Below, piece by piece: positions 38,860 through 49,234 of a DNA stretch of 64,000 nt (the stretch's first letter is position 1; each line of letters opens with the position of its first letter). Under the pieces are notes generated by a model. It saw nothing but the letters and a program-made list of their open reading frames with translations. It was not told the origin of the DNA and ran no database searches. Origin of the DNA: Rhodanobacter denitrificans (GTDB lineage: Bacteria; Pseudomonadota; Gammaproteobacteria; Xanthomonadales; Rhodanobacteraceae); contig NC_020541.1 of NCBI RefSeq assembly GCF_000230695.2, forward strand, positions 1,116,001 through 1,180,000, read 5' to 3'. The translations under genes and the position numbers were made by a program.

Positions 38860-38912
38860 GTAGGAGCCCGCTTGCGGGCGATGCTCTTCGCGTCGCAGGG
38901 CCTGAAGCATCG
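38860..38912. repeat. REP-like element, degenerate pair
   Basis: GTAGGAGCCCGCTTGCGGGC followed by GATGCT matches the arms at 11395 and 35014. The complementary second arm is degenerate, with only AAGCATCG near 38903-38912 preserved. Confidence 0.6.
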
Positions 38913-38993
38913 TTTCCATGGGCTGCGGGCAAGCCGCACCCTCACCTCAATCCTCTCCCGAAGGGAGAGGATGCCATCGTCAGCACTTCGTGC

Positions 38994-39022
38994 TGGTGTT
39001 TGGCTTTTTGAGCCCGTATAAT
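38994..39022 (+). promoter_or_regulatory. Candidate rpmI-rplT promoter
   Basis: Consensus -10 TATAAT at 39017-39022 with a weak -35 (TGGTGT, 38994-38999) at 17 bp. Start near 39029 would give a leader of about 137 nt. Confidence 0.55.
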
Positions 39023-39165
39023 CACCGGTTCGACCCGCCCGGATGGGTCGTGTCCCGATCGTGGCAGGACGGAAAGCGTGGCCGGACCCTCGGGTCGCGG
39101 TCGCCGCCAGATCAGTCAGAAACCGGGGCTGCCCGCGCAAGGCCGTCCCACTCAAGGAGCATCCC

Positions 39166-39363
39166 ATGCCCAAGATCAAGACCAACCGAGCGGCTGCGAA
39201 GCGTTTTCGCAAGACCGCGTCGGGCAAGATCAAGTGCGGCCACGCATTCAAGTCGCACATCCTGACCAAGAAGTCGACCAAGCAGAAGCGTGGTCTCCGT
39301 GCCCCGAACCACCTCAAGGCGTGTGATGCGCCCGGCGTGGCTCGCATGCTGCCGTACTTGTGA
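39166..39363 (+). CDS. rpmI: 50S ribosomal protein L35
   Basis: 65 aa, highly basic, with the canonical [21 protein letters not shown] start and C-terminal RMLPYL. AAGGAG precedes the ATG. 11 bp before rplT, as in nearly all bacteria. Confidence 0.98.
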   Translation: MPKIKTNRAAAKRFRKTASGKIKCGHAFKSHILTKKSTKQKRGLRAPNHLKACDAPGVARMLPYL

Positions 39364-39374
39364 GGAGATAGACC

Positions 39375-39734
39375 ATGGCTCGTGTAAAGCGTGGTGTCAC
39401 CGCACGTCGTCGTCACAAGAAAATCATCGGCCGCGCCAAGGGCTATTACAACGCCCGCCGCAAGGTCTTCCGCGTTGCCAACCAGGCCGTGGTCAAGGCC
39501 GGCCAGTACGCGTACATCGGCCGCAAGCAGCGCAAGCGCCAGTTCCGTGCACTGTGGATCGTGCGCATCAACGCTGCTGCGCGCATGTTCGGCCTGTCCT
39601 ACAGCCGCCTGATCAATGGCCTCTCCAAGGCCGGCATCACGGTCGACCGCAAGGTTCTCGCTGATATCGCCGTGCACGACATCAAGGCGTTTGGGGCCAT
39701 TGCTGACAAGGCGAAGGCTGCCCTGGCTGCTTGA
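39375..39734 (+). CDS. rplT: 50S ribosomal protein L20
   Basis: 119 aa assembly protein of the 50S subunit. [16 protein letters not shown] at the N-terminus, [13 protein letters not shown] and the [15 protein letters not shown]-terminal part are canonical. In E. coli L20 represses the rpmI-rplT mRNA; the leader upstream of rpmI here would be the place for a comparable control. Confidence 0.98.
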   Translation: MARVKRGVTARRRHKKIIGRAKGYYNARRKVFRVANQAVVKAGQYAYIGRKQRKRQFRALWIVRINAAARMFGLSYSRLINGLSKAGITVDRKVLADIAVHDIKAFGAIADKAKAALAA

Positions 39735-39751
39735 TCGTCGCTTGCGACGAT
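39734..39751 (+). other. Small hairpin after rplT
   Basis: Perfect 7-bp stem ATCGTCG / CGACGAT with a CTTG loop. The right arm overlaps a TAGAAT hexamer (39751-39756) that could be a -10 for pheST. Confidence 0.45.
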
Positions 39752-39753
39752 AG

Positions 39754-40827
<1,074 letters not shown>

Positions 40828-40849
40828 TCGCATCCGGGAATCCACGAGC

Positions 40850-43228
40850 ATGAAATTTTCCGAGAACTGGCTGCGCGAGCTGGTCGAGATCCAGGCCGAC
40901 CGCGCCGAGCTGGCCCATGCGTTGACCATGGCCGGGCTGGAAGTGGAAGAACTCACCCCGCTGGGTGACGGCCTGGCTGGCGTGGTGGTGGCCAGGATCG
41001 TCGCCGCCGAGAAGCATCCCGAAGCCGACCGCCTGCAGGTATGCAAGGTTGACGCGGGGCAGGGCGAGCCGCTGCAGATCGTCTGCGGCGCGCCGAATGC
41101 GCGAGTCGGCATCAACGTGCCGCTGGCCACCATCGGCGCCACCTTGCCTGGCGGCATCCGCATCAAGGCGGCCAGGCTGCGCGGCGTGGAGTCGTTCGGC
41201 ATGCTGTGCTCGGCGAAGGAGCTGGGCATCGACACCGACGCCTCCGGCTTGCTGGAGTTGCCGACGGATGCGCCAGTCGGCCAGCCGCTGGCCGGCTACC
41301 TCGGCCTGCCCGACGCCAGCTTCGAATTGAAGCTGACGCCGAACCGCCCCGATTGCCTGGGCCTGGTCGGCCTGGCCCACGACGTGGCCGCGCTGTTCGG
41401 CAGCACGGTGAGGCTGCCGGCATCGGCGACGGTGCCCGTGACCAGCAACGCGCGTCGCGGCATCCGCCTGGAGGCAGGCAAGGACGCGCCGCGCTACCTC
41501 GGTCGCATCATCGAAGGCGTGGACCCGGCGGCGCGCTCGCCGCTGTGGCTGGCCGAGCGCCTGCGTCGCGCCGGCCTGCGCCCGATCAGCGCGGTGGTCG
41601 ACGTCACCAACTACGTGATGCTGGAGCTGGGCCAGCCGCTGCACGCGTTCGACAACGACACGCTGGAAGGCGACATCATCGTGCGCCACGCGCACGCTGG
41701 CGAAACGCTGAAGCTGCTCGACGGCAACGAGGCGAAGCTGGACGAGAGCTTCGTGCTGATCGCCGACGAGAAGAAGGCGCTGGCCGTGGCTGGCGTGATG
41801 GGCGGCCACGACTCGCGCGTCAGCGACGCCACGCGCAACGTTTTCCTGGAATCCGCGCACTTCGCGCCGGCCGCGATCATGGGCCGCGCACGCAAGCTGG
41901 GCCTGCACACCGATGCCTCGCACCGCTTCGAGCGCGGCGTCGACCCCGAGCTGCCGCGCCGCGCCCTGGAGCGCGCCAGTGAGCTGCTGCTGGCGATCGC
42001 CGGCGGCCAAGCCGGCCCGGTGCTGGCGGCAGAGAACCCGGCCGATCTGCCGATGCCGGCTCCGGTCGCCTTGCGCCGCGTGCGCCTGCAGCGCGTGCTC
42101 GGCGTGGACGTGGCCGAGGCCGAGGTGGCGCGCATCTTCACCGCGCTGGGCATGCAGGTGGCAACGACCGCCGACGGCTGGCGGGTTACCGCGCCGAGCA
42201 GCCGTTTCGACATCGAGCGCGAGGAGGACCTGATCGAGGAGGTCGCGCGCATCTTCGGCTACGACAACATCCCCACCGCGACGCCGGCCGGCGCGCTGAC
42301 CCTGGCGATCGAGCCGGAGGCGCGCATCAACGAACTGGCGTTGCGCGAACAACTGGCCGCACGCGGCTATCACGAGGCGATCAACCTGTCGTTCGTGGCA
42401 GCGGAGTTGCTGGCGGGCTGGGGTTTCACCGAGCACCTGGTGCCGCTGGCCAATCCGTTGTCGGCCGACCTGGCGGTGATGCGACCCTCGCTGTTGCCGG
42501 GGCTGGTCGAGGCGCTGCGCCACAATCGCGCGCGCCAGCAAGAGCGGGTGCGGCTGTTCGAGGTTGCGCGGGTATTTGCTGAGGGCAACCCGCCGGTGGA
42601 AACCCCGAGCCTGGCCATCGTGGCCTGTGGCGCTGCCCGTGCCGAGCAGTGGGGCGAGCCGTCGCGGGTGCCGGATTTCTTCGATCTCAAGGGCGACCTG
42701 GACGCACTGATCGCCTGGGGCGGCGAGCCCTGGCGCTGGTCGGTGCATGCCGATGACCTGCCGGGCTGGCTGCACCCGGGGCGCGGCGCCCGGGTGGCGC
42801 GGGATGGCCTCACCGTGGGCTACCTGGGCGCATTGCACCCGCAATTGGCCAAGGCGCTCGATCTGGGCCCGGACGTGCACGTGCTGGAGCTGGCGCTGGA
42901 GCCGCTGCTGACCCGTCGCCTGCCCCGGGCGCAGGCGGTACCCCGGTTCCCGGCCGTGCGCCGCGACATCGCGGTGGACCTGCCCGAAGCGGTCCGTTGG
43001 TCACAAATCGAGCAGGTGGTTCGCGGCACGCTGGGCGAACGGCTGAGGGAATTGCGCCTGTTTGACCGTTACCGCGGCAAGGGAGTCGAAGCAGGCCGAA
43101 AAAGTCTCGCTATGGGCTTGATTTTGCAGGACGCTTCACGCACGCTTACCGACGACGACGCGGACCGTTGCGTACGTGATGCGATAGCTGCGTTGGAGCA
43201 ATCATGCAAGGCAAAGCTGCGAGGGTGA
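40850..43228 (+). CDS. pheT: Phenylalanine--tRNA ligase subunit beta
   Basis: 792 aa (E. coli 795). Begins with [11 protein letters not shown]; an OB-fold tRNA-binding domain spans residues 40-150 ([15 protein letters not shown]), B3/B4 editing and B5 domains follow ([18 protein letters not shown]), with the FDX-ACB anticodon-binding domain at the C-terminus ([13 protein letters not shown]). 22 bp after pheS and 1 bp before ihfA. Confidence 0.98.
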   Translation: MKFSENWLRELVEIQADRAELAHALTMAGLEVEELTPLGDGLAGVVVARIVAAEKHPEADRLQVCKVDAGQGEPLQIVCGAPNARVGINVPLATIGATLPGGIRIKAARLRGVESFGMLCSAKELGIDTDASGLLELPTDAPVGQPLAGYLGLPDASFELKLTPNRPDCLGLVGLAHDVAALFGSTVRLPASATVPVTSNARRGIRLEAGKDAPRYLGRIIEGVDPAARSPLWLAERLRRAGLRPISAVVDVTNYVMLELGQPLHAFDNDTLEGDIIVRHAHAGETLKLLDGNEAKLDESFVLIADEKKALAVAGVMGGHDSRVSDATRNVFLESAHFAPAAIMGRARKLGLHTDASHRFERGVDPELPRRALERASELLLAIAGGQAGPVLAAENPADLPMPAPVALRRVRLQRVLGVDVAEAEVARIFTALGMQVATTADGWRVTAPSSRFDIEREEDLIEEVARIFGYDNIPTATPAGALTLAIEPEARINELALREQLAARGYHEAINLSFVAAELLAGWGFTEHLVPLANPLSADLAVMRPSLLPGLVEALRHNRARQQERVRLFEVARVFAEGNPPVETPSLAIVACGAARAEQWGEPSRVPDFFDLKGDLDALIAWGGEPWRWSVHADDLPGWLHPGRGARVARDGLTVGYLGALHPQLAKALDLGPDVHVLELALEPLLTRRLPRAQAVPRFPAVRRDIAVDLPEAVRWSQIEQVVRGTLGERLRELRLFDRYRGKGVEAGRKSLAMGLILQDASRTLTDDDADRCVRDAIAALEQSCKAKLRG

Positions 43229-43229
43229 G

Positions 43230-43529
43230 ATGGCGCTGACCAAGGCGGAAATGGCCGAGCGGCTTTTCCTCGACGTGGGCCTCAACAAGCGTGAGGCGAA
43301 GGAGTTCGTGGACGCCTACTTCGAGGTGGTTCGCGGAGCCCTGGAAAACGGCGAACAGGTGAAGCTGTCCGGCTTCGGCAATTTCGACCTGCGACTGAAG
43401 AACCAGCGGCCCGGACGCAATCCGAAGACCGGCGAGGAGATTCCGATCTCCGCCCGGCGCGTGGTGACGTTTCGGCCTGGACAGAAACTCAAGGTAAGAG
43501 TCGAGGGCTATGCTGGACCAAGGGAATAA
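43230..43529 (+). CDS. ihfA: Integration host factor subunit alpha
   Basis: 99-aa DNA-bending protein that pairs with IhfB. Canonical: [12 protein letters not shown] at the start and [25 protein letters not shown] with the DNA-intercalating proline arm. Directly downstream of pheT, the conserved position in gammaproteobacteria, and overlapping the next gene by 20 bp. Confidence 0.98.
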   Translation: MALTKAEMAERLFLDVGLNKREAKEFVDAYFEVVRGALENGEQVKLSGFGNFDLRLKNQRPGRNPKTGEEIPISARRVVTFRPGQKLKVRVEGYAGPRE

Positions 43530-43866
43530 CACCGAACTGCCTGCCATCCCGGCCAAGCGCTACTTCACCATTGGTGAGGTCAGCGAGTTGTGCGGTGTGA
43601 AGCCTCACGTACTGCGCTACTGGGAGCAGGAGTTCCCTGCGCTCAATCCGGTCAAGCGCCGAGGCAACCGCCGCTACTACCAGCGCCACGACGTGCTGAT
43701 GATCCGCCAGATCCGCTCGCTGCTGTACGACGAGGGCTTCACCATCACCGGCGCGCGTGCGCGTCTGGAAGGTCCGCAGGCGCGGATGGAAGCGAGCATC
43801 TCGCACCAGATCGTGCGCCAGGTGCGGATGGAACTGGAAGAAGTGCTGACCCTGCTGCGTCGCTGA
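43510..43866 (+). CDS. MerR-family transcriptional regulator
   Basis: 118 aa. A MerR helix-turn-helix starts at about residue 18 ([22 protein letters not shown]) and continues [17 protein letters not shown]. The C-terminal 45 residues are a short coiled-coil-like dimerisation region with no effector domain and no metal-binding cysteines. It begins inside ihfA and ends just before tRNA-Pro, a conserved arrangement; its target and signal are unknown. Confidence 0.93.
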   Translation: MLDQGNNTELPAIPAKRYFTIGEVSELCGVKPHVLRYWEQEFPALNPVKRRGNRRYYQRHDVLMIRQIRSLLYDEGFTITGARARLEGPQARMEASISHQIVRQVRMELEEVLTLLRR

Positions 43867-43917
43867 AGGCTTCCGGACGCGCCGCACAAGCTGTTAGACT
43901 TGCCAGCTTGCCGTAGT

Positions 43918-43994
43918 CGGGGCGTAGCGCAGCCTGGTAGCGCATCTGCCTGGGGGGCAGAGGGTCGTCGGTTCGAATCCGGCCGCCCCGACCA
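43918..43994 (+). tRNA. tRNA-Pro (GGG anticodon)
   Basis: 77 nt including encoded CCA. Acceptor stem CGGGGCG (43918-43924) pairs with CGCCCCG (43984-43990). Anticodon loop CTGGGGG at 43950-43956 with GGG at 43952-43954, flanked by TCTGC / GCAGA. The T arm contains GGTTCGAATCC. It follows the MerR gene and precedes a terminator. Confidence 0.97.
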
Positions 43995-44010
43995 ATTCGG
44001 CCTGGACATG

Positions 44011-44037
44011 AAAAAAGCGCCCGATGGGCGCTTTTTT
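44011..44037. terminator. Bidirectional terminator after tRNA-Pro
   Basis: Stem AAAAAAGCGCCC / GGGCGCTTTTTT with a GAT loop. It can end both the plus-strand tRNA transcript and the minus-strand serA transcript. Confidence 0.88.
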
Positions 44038-44121
44038 CATGTCGCAAATGGAGGTGGCAGGGGGAACCGGAAAAGCAGGTGGAATCGCCGCTTCGACTCT
44101 TCCGATTCCCGATGCCCGGCC

Positions 44122-45354
44122 TCAATACAACACGCGGCTGCGCAGCGTGCCCGGGATCGCCGCCAGCTTCGCCTTCAGCTCGCTGGCCTGGGCCTCGTCG
44201 GCGCTGACGTCGATCACCACGTAGCCCACCTCGCTGTCGGTCTGCAGGAACTGCGCGTCGATGTTGATGTTGCCGGCCGAGAACAGTTCGTTGATGCGCG
44301 ACAGCGTGCCCGGCACGTTGCGGTGGATGTGCAGCAGGCGGCGGCTGTGCGGGTGTTCGGGCAGGGCCACTTCGGGAAAGTTCACCGCCGACAGGGTGGA
44401 GCCGTTGTCGCTGTAGCGGACCAGCTTGCTGGCTACCTCGATGCCGATGTTGTCCTGCGCTTCCAGCGTGCTGCCGCCGATGTGCGGGGTCAGGATCACG
44501 TTGTCCAGGCCGATCAGCGGCGAGACGAAGGGATCGTCGTTGCCTTTCGGTTCGAGCGGAAACACGTCGACCGCGGCGCCGGCCAGGTGACCGGCGCGCA
44601 GCACCGCGGCCAGCGCGTCGATGTCCACCACGCTGCCGCGCGAAGCGTTGATCAGCATCGCGCCGGCGCGCATCTTCGCCAGTTGTTCGCGGCGGATCAT
44701 CAGCCGGGTGGCGGGGGTCTCCGGCACGTGCAGGGTGACCACGTCGGCGCGTTCCAGCAATTCGTCCAGACTGGACACGGCGCGCGCATTGCCGAGCGCC
44801 AGCTTGGTCTCGATGTCGTGGAAGATCACCCGCATGCCCAGGCTTTCGGCCAACACGCCGACCTGGGTGCCGATGTGGCCGTAGCCGACGATGCCGAGCA
44901 CCTTGTCGCGCGTCTCGTAGCTGCCGCTGGCCGACTTGGCCCAGCCGCCGCGATGGCACTGCGCGTTCTTCTGCGGGATGCCGCGCAGCAGCATGATCGC
45001 CTCGGCGATCACCAGCTCGGCCACGCTGCGGGTGTTGGAATAAGGCGCGTTGAACACCGGCACGCCGAGCCTGCGTGCCGCGGCCAGGTCCACCTGGTTG
45101 GTGCCGATGCAGAAGCAGCCCACCGCGATCAGCCGCTTGGCCTGGGCCAGCACGTCGGCGGTGAGCTGGGTGCGCGAGCGGATACCGACGATGTGCGCGT
45201 CGGCGATGCGCGCCTTCAGTTCGTCTTCCGGCAGCGACTTTGCATGCAGCTCGACCTGGCTGTAGCCGGCGCGGCGAAAGTTGTCGACCGCACTGGCACT
45301 GACGCCCTCCAGCAGCAATACCTTGATGTCCTGGCGGGGGTAGGAGGTCTGCAT
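44122..45354 (-). CDS. serA: D-3-phosphoglycerate dehydrogenase
   Basis: First step of serine synthesis. 410 aa, same length as E. coli SerA. Rossmann motif LGIVGYGHIGTQVGVLAE, catalytic-domain motifs INASRGSVVDIDAL and LTPHIGGSTLEAQ, and a C-terminal ACT domain (residues about 340-410, HIHRNVPGTLSRINELF), which binds serine in feedback-inhibited forms. Divergent from a D-2-hydroxyglutarate dehydrogenase-like gene. Confidence 0.97.
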   Translation of the reverse strand: MQTSYPRQDIKVLLLEGVSASAVDNFRRAGYSQVELHAKSLPEDELKARIADAHIVGIRSRTQLTADVLAQAKRLIAVGCFCIGTNQVDLAAARRLGVPVFNAPYSNTRSVAELVIAEAIMLLRGIPQKNAQCHRGGWAKSASGSYETRDKVLGIVGYGHIGTQVGVLAESLGMRVIFHDIETKLALGNARAVSSLDELLERADVVTLHVPETPATRLMIRREQLAKMRAGAMLINASRGSVVDIDALAAVLRAGHLAGAAVDVFPLEPKGNDDPFVSPLIGLDNVILTPHIGGSTLEAQDNIGIEVASKLVRYSDNGSTLSAVNFPEVALPEHPHSRRLLHIHRNVPGTLSRINELFSAGNINIDAQFLQTDSEVGYVVIDVSADEAQASELKAKLAAIPGTLRSRVLY

Positions 45355-45469
45355 GCGTCGTCCCGGGTCGAGTGGAGTTGTCGGCCACTATGCCAGATTT
45401 GCGGCACTGCAGCACTGGACGCGGAGCGAAGCGGCTGGCAGGCTGCGGAAATGCCCCTGGAGCCGAAGC

Positions 45470-46861
45470 ATGTCCGACCCACGCCTCGCCGAACTGTCCC
45501 GCCGCTTGCCGGCACTGCGCCTGCTCGCGACGGCCGCCGAACTGGAGCATTACGGTCGCGACTGGACCCGTCGCTGGACACCGGCGCCACTGGCGATCGC
45601 GCTGCCGGCCGGCGCAGAGGAGGTGCAGGCGATCGTGCGCTGGGCGAACGAGCTGCGCGTGGCGATCGTGCCGTCAGGCGGGCGCACCGGCCTGTCCGGC
45701 GGCGCGGTGGCGGCCAACGGCGAGCTGGTGCTGAGCCTGCAGCGGATGAACCGGCTGCTGGATTTCAACGCGGTCGACCGCACGCTCACCGTGCAGCCCG
45801 GAATGGTCCTGCAGCATGTGCACGACGCCGCGCGCGAGCACGGCCTGCTCTACCCGGTGGATTTCGCCGCGCGCGGCTCGTGCTCGATCGGCGGCAACAT
45901 CGCCACCAACGCCGGCGGCATCCGGGTGATCCGCTACGGCAACACACGCGAATGGATTGCCGGGCTGAAGGTGGTGGCCGGCAACGGCGAACTGCTGGAC
46001 TTGAACCGCGGCCTGATCAAGAACTCCAGCGGCTACGACTTCCGCCAGTTGCTGATCGGTTCGGAGGGGACGCTGGGCATCGTGGTCGAAGCCACGCTGA
46101 AGCTGACCAATCCGCCGCCGCCGTCGCAGGTGATGCTGCTGGCGCTGCCGGACATGGATGCGCTGATGCAGGTGTTCGCGCTGTTCCGCGCACGGCTGGT
46201 GCTGCAGGCGTTCGAGTTCTTCACCGACCATGCTTTGCGGCACGTGCTGGCGCACGGCGCGCAGCGCGCCATCGACGGCGACTACCCGTACTACGTGGTG
46301 TGCGAGTTCGATGCGGCCGACGAACGGCAGCAGGAGGCTGCGTTGAGCGCATTCGAGCGTGCGCTGGAACAGGGCTGGGTCAGCGACGGCGTGATCGCAC
46401 AGAGCGAGGCGCAGGCCGCCGCACTGTGGCGGCTGCGCGAAGGCATCACCGAGAGCCTGGCGCCGCGGCGGCCGTACAAGAACGATGTCTCGGTGCGGGT
46501 CAGTGCGGTGCCGGCGTTCCTGCACGAGATGCAGGCGTTGCTGGCGCGCGAGTATCCGCAGGCCGAGGTGGTCTGGTTCGGCCATATCGGCGACGGCAAC
46601 CTGCACATCAACGTGCTGCGTCCGGACGGCCTGGCGGAGGATGCGTTCATCGCGCAGTGCGAGCACGTCACCACGCTGCTGGCGGCAACGCTGCAGCGCC
46701 ATGGCGGCAGCATCTCGGCCGAACACGGCATCGGCCTGGTCAAGCGGGCCTATCTGGAAAGCACCCGCAGCGCGGCGGAAATCGCGCTGATGCGCGGCGT
46801 GCGCCAGGTGTTCGATCCCAACGGCATCCTCAATCCCGGCAAGCTGTTCGCAGCGGATTGA
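45470..46861 (+). CDS. FAD-binding oxidase, D-2-hydroxyglutarate dehydrogenase-like
   Basis: 463 aa of the FAD/PCMH flavoprotein family. FAD contacts: VPSGGRTGLSGGA, CSIGGNIATNAGGIRV and GSEGTLGIV; the C-terminal lobe has GHIGDGNLHINV with metal-site histidines and EHGIGLVKR. These match D-2-hydroxyglutarate or D-lactate dehydrogenases. The divergent serA supports the former, since SerA can reduce 2-oxoglutarate to D-2-hydroxyglutarate, which such an enzyme re-oxidises. ATG at 45470 is chosen; an upstream start would run through the serA promoter region. Confidence 0.85.
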   Translation: MSDPRLAELSRRLPALRLLATAAELEHYGRDWTRRWTPAPLAIALPAGAEEVQAIVRWANELRVAIVPSGGRTGLSGGAVAANGELVLSLQRMNRLLDFNAVDRTLTVQPGMVLQHVHDAAREHGLLYPVDFAARGSCSIGGNIATNAGGIRVIRYGNTREWIAGLKVVAGNGELLDLNRGLIKNSSGYDFRQLLIGSEGTLGIVVEATLKLTNPPPPSQVMLLALPDMDALMQVFALFRARLVLQAFEFFTDHALRHVLAHGAQRAIDGDYPYYVVCEFDAADERQQEAALSAFERALEQGWVSDGVIAQSEAQAAALWRLREGITESLAPRRPYKNDVSVRVSAVPAFLHEMQALLAREYPQAEVVWFGHIGDGNLHINVLRPDGLAEDAFIAQCEHVTTLLAATLQRHGGSISAEHGIGLVKRAYLESTRSAAEIALMRGVRQVFDPNGILNPGKLFAAD

Positions 46862-46907
46862 GGGCCGGGAAGCCGCGCCCGTGCTAGGCTTGACGGCTTG
46901 TCGTTGA

Positions 46908-47882
<975 letters not shown>

Positions 47883-47919
47883 GGCGAGCCGCGACGGGCT
47901 CCTTCGCGGCTGGTATCGG

Positions 47920-48564
47920 TCAACCGTTCGCCGGTAGCTGCTTGGTGCCAAAGATCTTGTCGCCGGCGTCGCCGAGGCCGGGCAGGATGTAGCCGCGTTC
48001 GTTCAGTCGCTGGTCGATCGCGGCGGTGTAGATCTCGATGTCCGGATGCGCTGCCTGGACGCGCTTGAGGCCTTCCGGCGCGGCAACCAGAAACAGGCCC
48101 TTGATGCGCTTGCAGCCGGCCGCCTTGAGCATGTCGACGGTGGCGACCAGGGTACCGGCGGTGGCCAGCATCGGGTCGACGATCAGCGCGATGCGCTCGT
48201 CCATGCGGCCGGTGAGCTTCTCGTAATAGGTGGTCGGCTTCAGCGTCTGCTCGTCGCGCTGCAGGCCGACCACGCTGACCTTGGCCGCGGGAATCAGGTC
48301 GAGCACGCCGGGCAGCATGCCCAGGCCGGCGCGCAGGATCGGCACGATGGTGATCTTCCTGCCCTTGATCCGGTGCACCTGCAGCGGGCCGGCCCAGCCA
48401 TCGATCTCTTCCTCGACGGTTTCCAGGTCCTTGGTGGCCTCGTAGGTAAGCAGGGCGGCAACCTCGGAAGCCAGCTCGCGGAACTCCTTGCTGCTGATGC
48501 CGGCACGCCGCATCAGGCCGAGCTTGTGCTGGATCAGCGGATGGCGGACTTCGACGATCTTCAT
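47920..48564 (-). CDS. upp: Uracil phosphoribosyltransferase
   Basis: Salvages uracil to UMP. 214 aa. Starts [19 protein letters not shown]; the PRPP-binding segment is [25 protein letters not shown] and [20 protein letters not shown] are family signatures. An in-frame upstream start would add seven residues without support. Monocistronic by appearance. Confidence 0.97.
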   Translation of the reverse strand: MKIVEVRHPLIQHKLGLMRRAGISSKEFRELASEVAALLTYEATKDLETVEEEIDGWAGPLQVHRIKGRKITIVPILRAGLGMLPGVLDLIPAAKVSVVGLQRDEQTLKPTTYYEKLTGRMDERIALIVDPMLATAGTLVATVDMLKAAGCKRIKGLFLVAAPEGLKRVQAAHPDIEIYTAAIDQRLNERGYILPGLGDAGDKIFGTKQLPANG

Positions 48565-48618
48565 GGGCGGCTGTCTTCCGGGCATCGGGGGCGTGACAGT
48601 CGGGGAGCTTAACGAAGC

Positions 48619-48662
48619 GGCCCCGCCGGCGCACGCATGGACATGCGAACGCCGGCGGGGCC
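48619..48662 (-). terminator. Large hairpin between psiF and upp
   Basis: 13-bp arms GGCCCCGCCGGCG (48619-48631) and CGCCGGCGGGGCC (48650-48662) enclose an 18-nt loop that itself contains CGCATGGACATGCG. There is no good T tract, so it may be a weak terminator or a processing structure. Confidence 0.45.
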
Positions 48663-48687
48663 GGAGGCGCGACAGGAGCCGGCGGTA

Positions 48688-49080
48688 TTACGGAGTGCCG
48701 GCGGCGCCCTTGAGACAGCTGCTCATGAACGCCTTGCGCTCGGCGCCCTTGAGCGCCTTGGTCTTGGCGTCGGCATTGCAGGACTTCATTCTCTCCTGCT
48801 GGGTCTCATGGGCCGCAGGCGTCGCCGAGGGTGCGGCAGCGGCAGGAGCAGCGGCTGCGGCGGTGCTCTGGCCCTTCAGGCAGGAGCTCATGAAGGCCTT
48901 GCGTTCGGCACCTTTCTTGCCGGTCGCCTGCTTGTTGCAGTCGATCATTCGCTGCTGCTGGGCGGTATGCGGCTTGGCCGCCGGGGCGGTGGCGGGGGTG
49001 GTGGCCGGGGTGGCAGCGAAGGCGAGGCCGGCGAAGGCGAAGCAGGCGCTGAAGGCGAGCAGACGTAGTGACAGTGACAT
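48688..49080 (-). CDS. PsiF-family secreted protein with two repeats
   Basis: 130 aa. Signal peptide (LLAFSACFAFAGLAFA), then an Ala/Pro/Thr linker and two copies of the PsiF repeat: QQQRMIDCNKQATGKKGAERKAFMSSCLKG and a second ending KGAERKAFMSSCLKGAAG. Each repeat has two cysteines. E. coli PsiF is phosphate-starvation induced; function is unknown. No Pho box was recognised upstream by eye. Confidence 0.88.
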   Translation of the reverse strand: MSLSLRLLAFSACFAFAGLAFAATPATTPATAPAAKPHTAQQQRMIDCNKQATGKKGAERKAFMSSCLKGQSTAAAAAPAAAAPSATPAAHETQQERMKSCNADAKTKALKGAERKAFMSSCLKGAAGTP

Positions 49081-49234
49081 CGTGAGTCCTCCCTGGGTGA
49101 CCGGCAGTTGCCGGCCGGGTCAGTCTAGGCAGGGGCCAGCCCTCACGGGAGTCGGCAAGATCTTACGTGCATGAAGTATTCAGCTGCGGCGGCATGTCGT
49201 GCGCCGCCGCCGCCGGTGTGGGCCAAACCGTCGG

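Larger units (their letters stand above)
38846..39165. other. 320-bp infC-rpmI spacer with repeats and promoter
   Basis: No gene is seen. It contains a REP-like arm at 38860-38888, a CCTCTCCC-GAA-GGGAGAGG hairpin at 38952-38970 and a perfect -10 box before rpmI at 39017-39022. The 3' half is probably the rpmI-rplT leader. Confidence 0.5.

Noticed and set aside
38952..38970. CCTCTCCC-GAA-GGGAGAGG as the infC terminator
   Set aside because: No T tract follows directly and a similar palindrome occurs at 60576-60599, so it is better seen as a small dispersed repeat.
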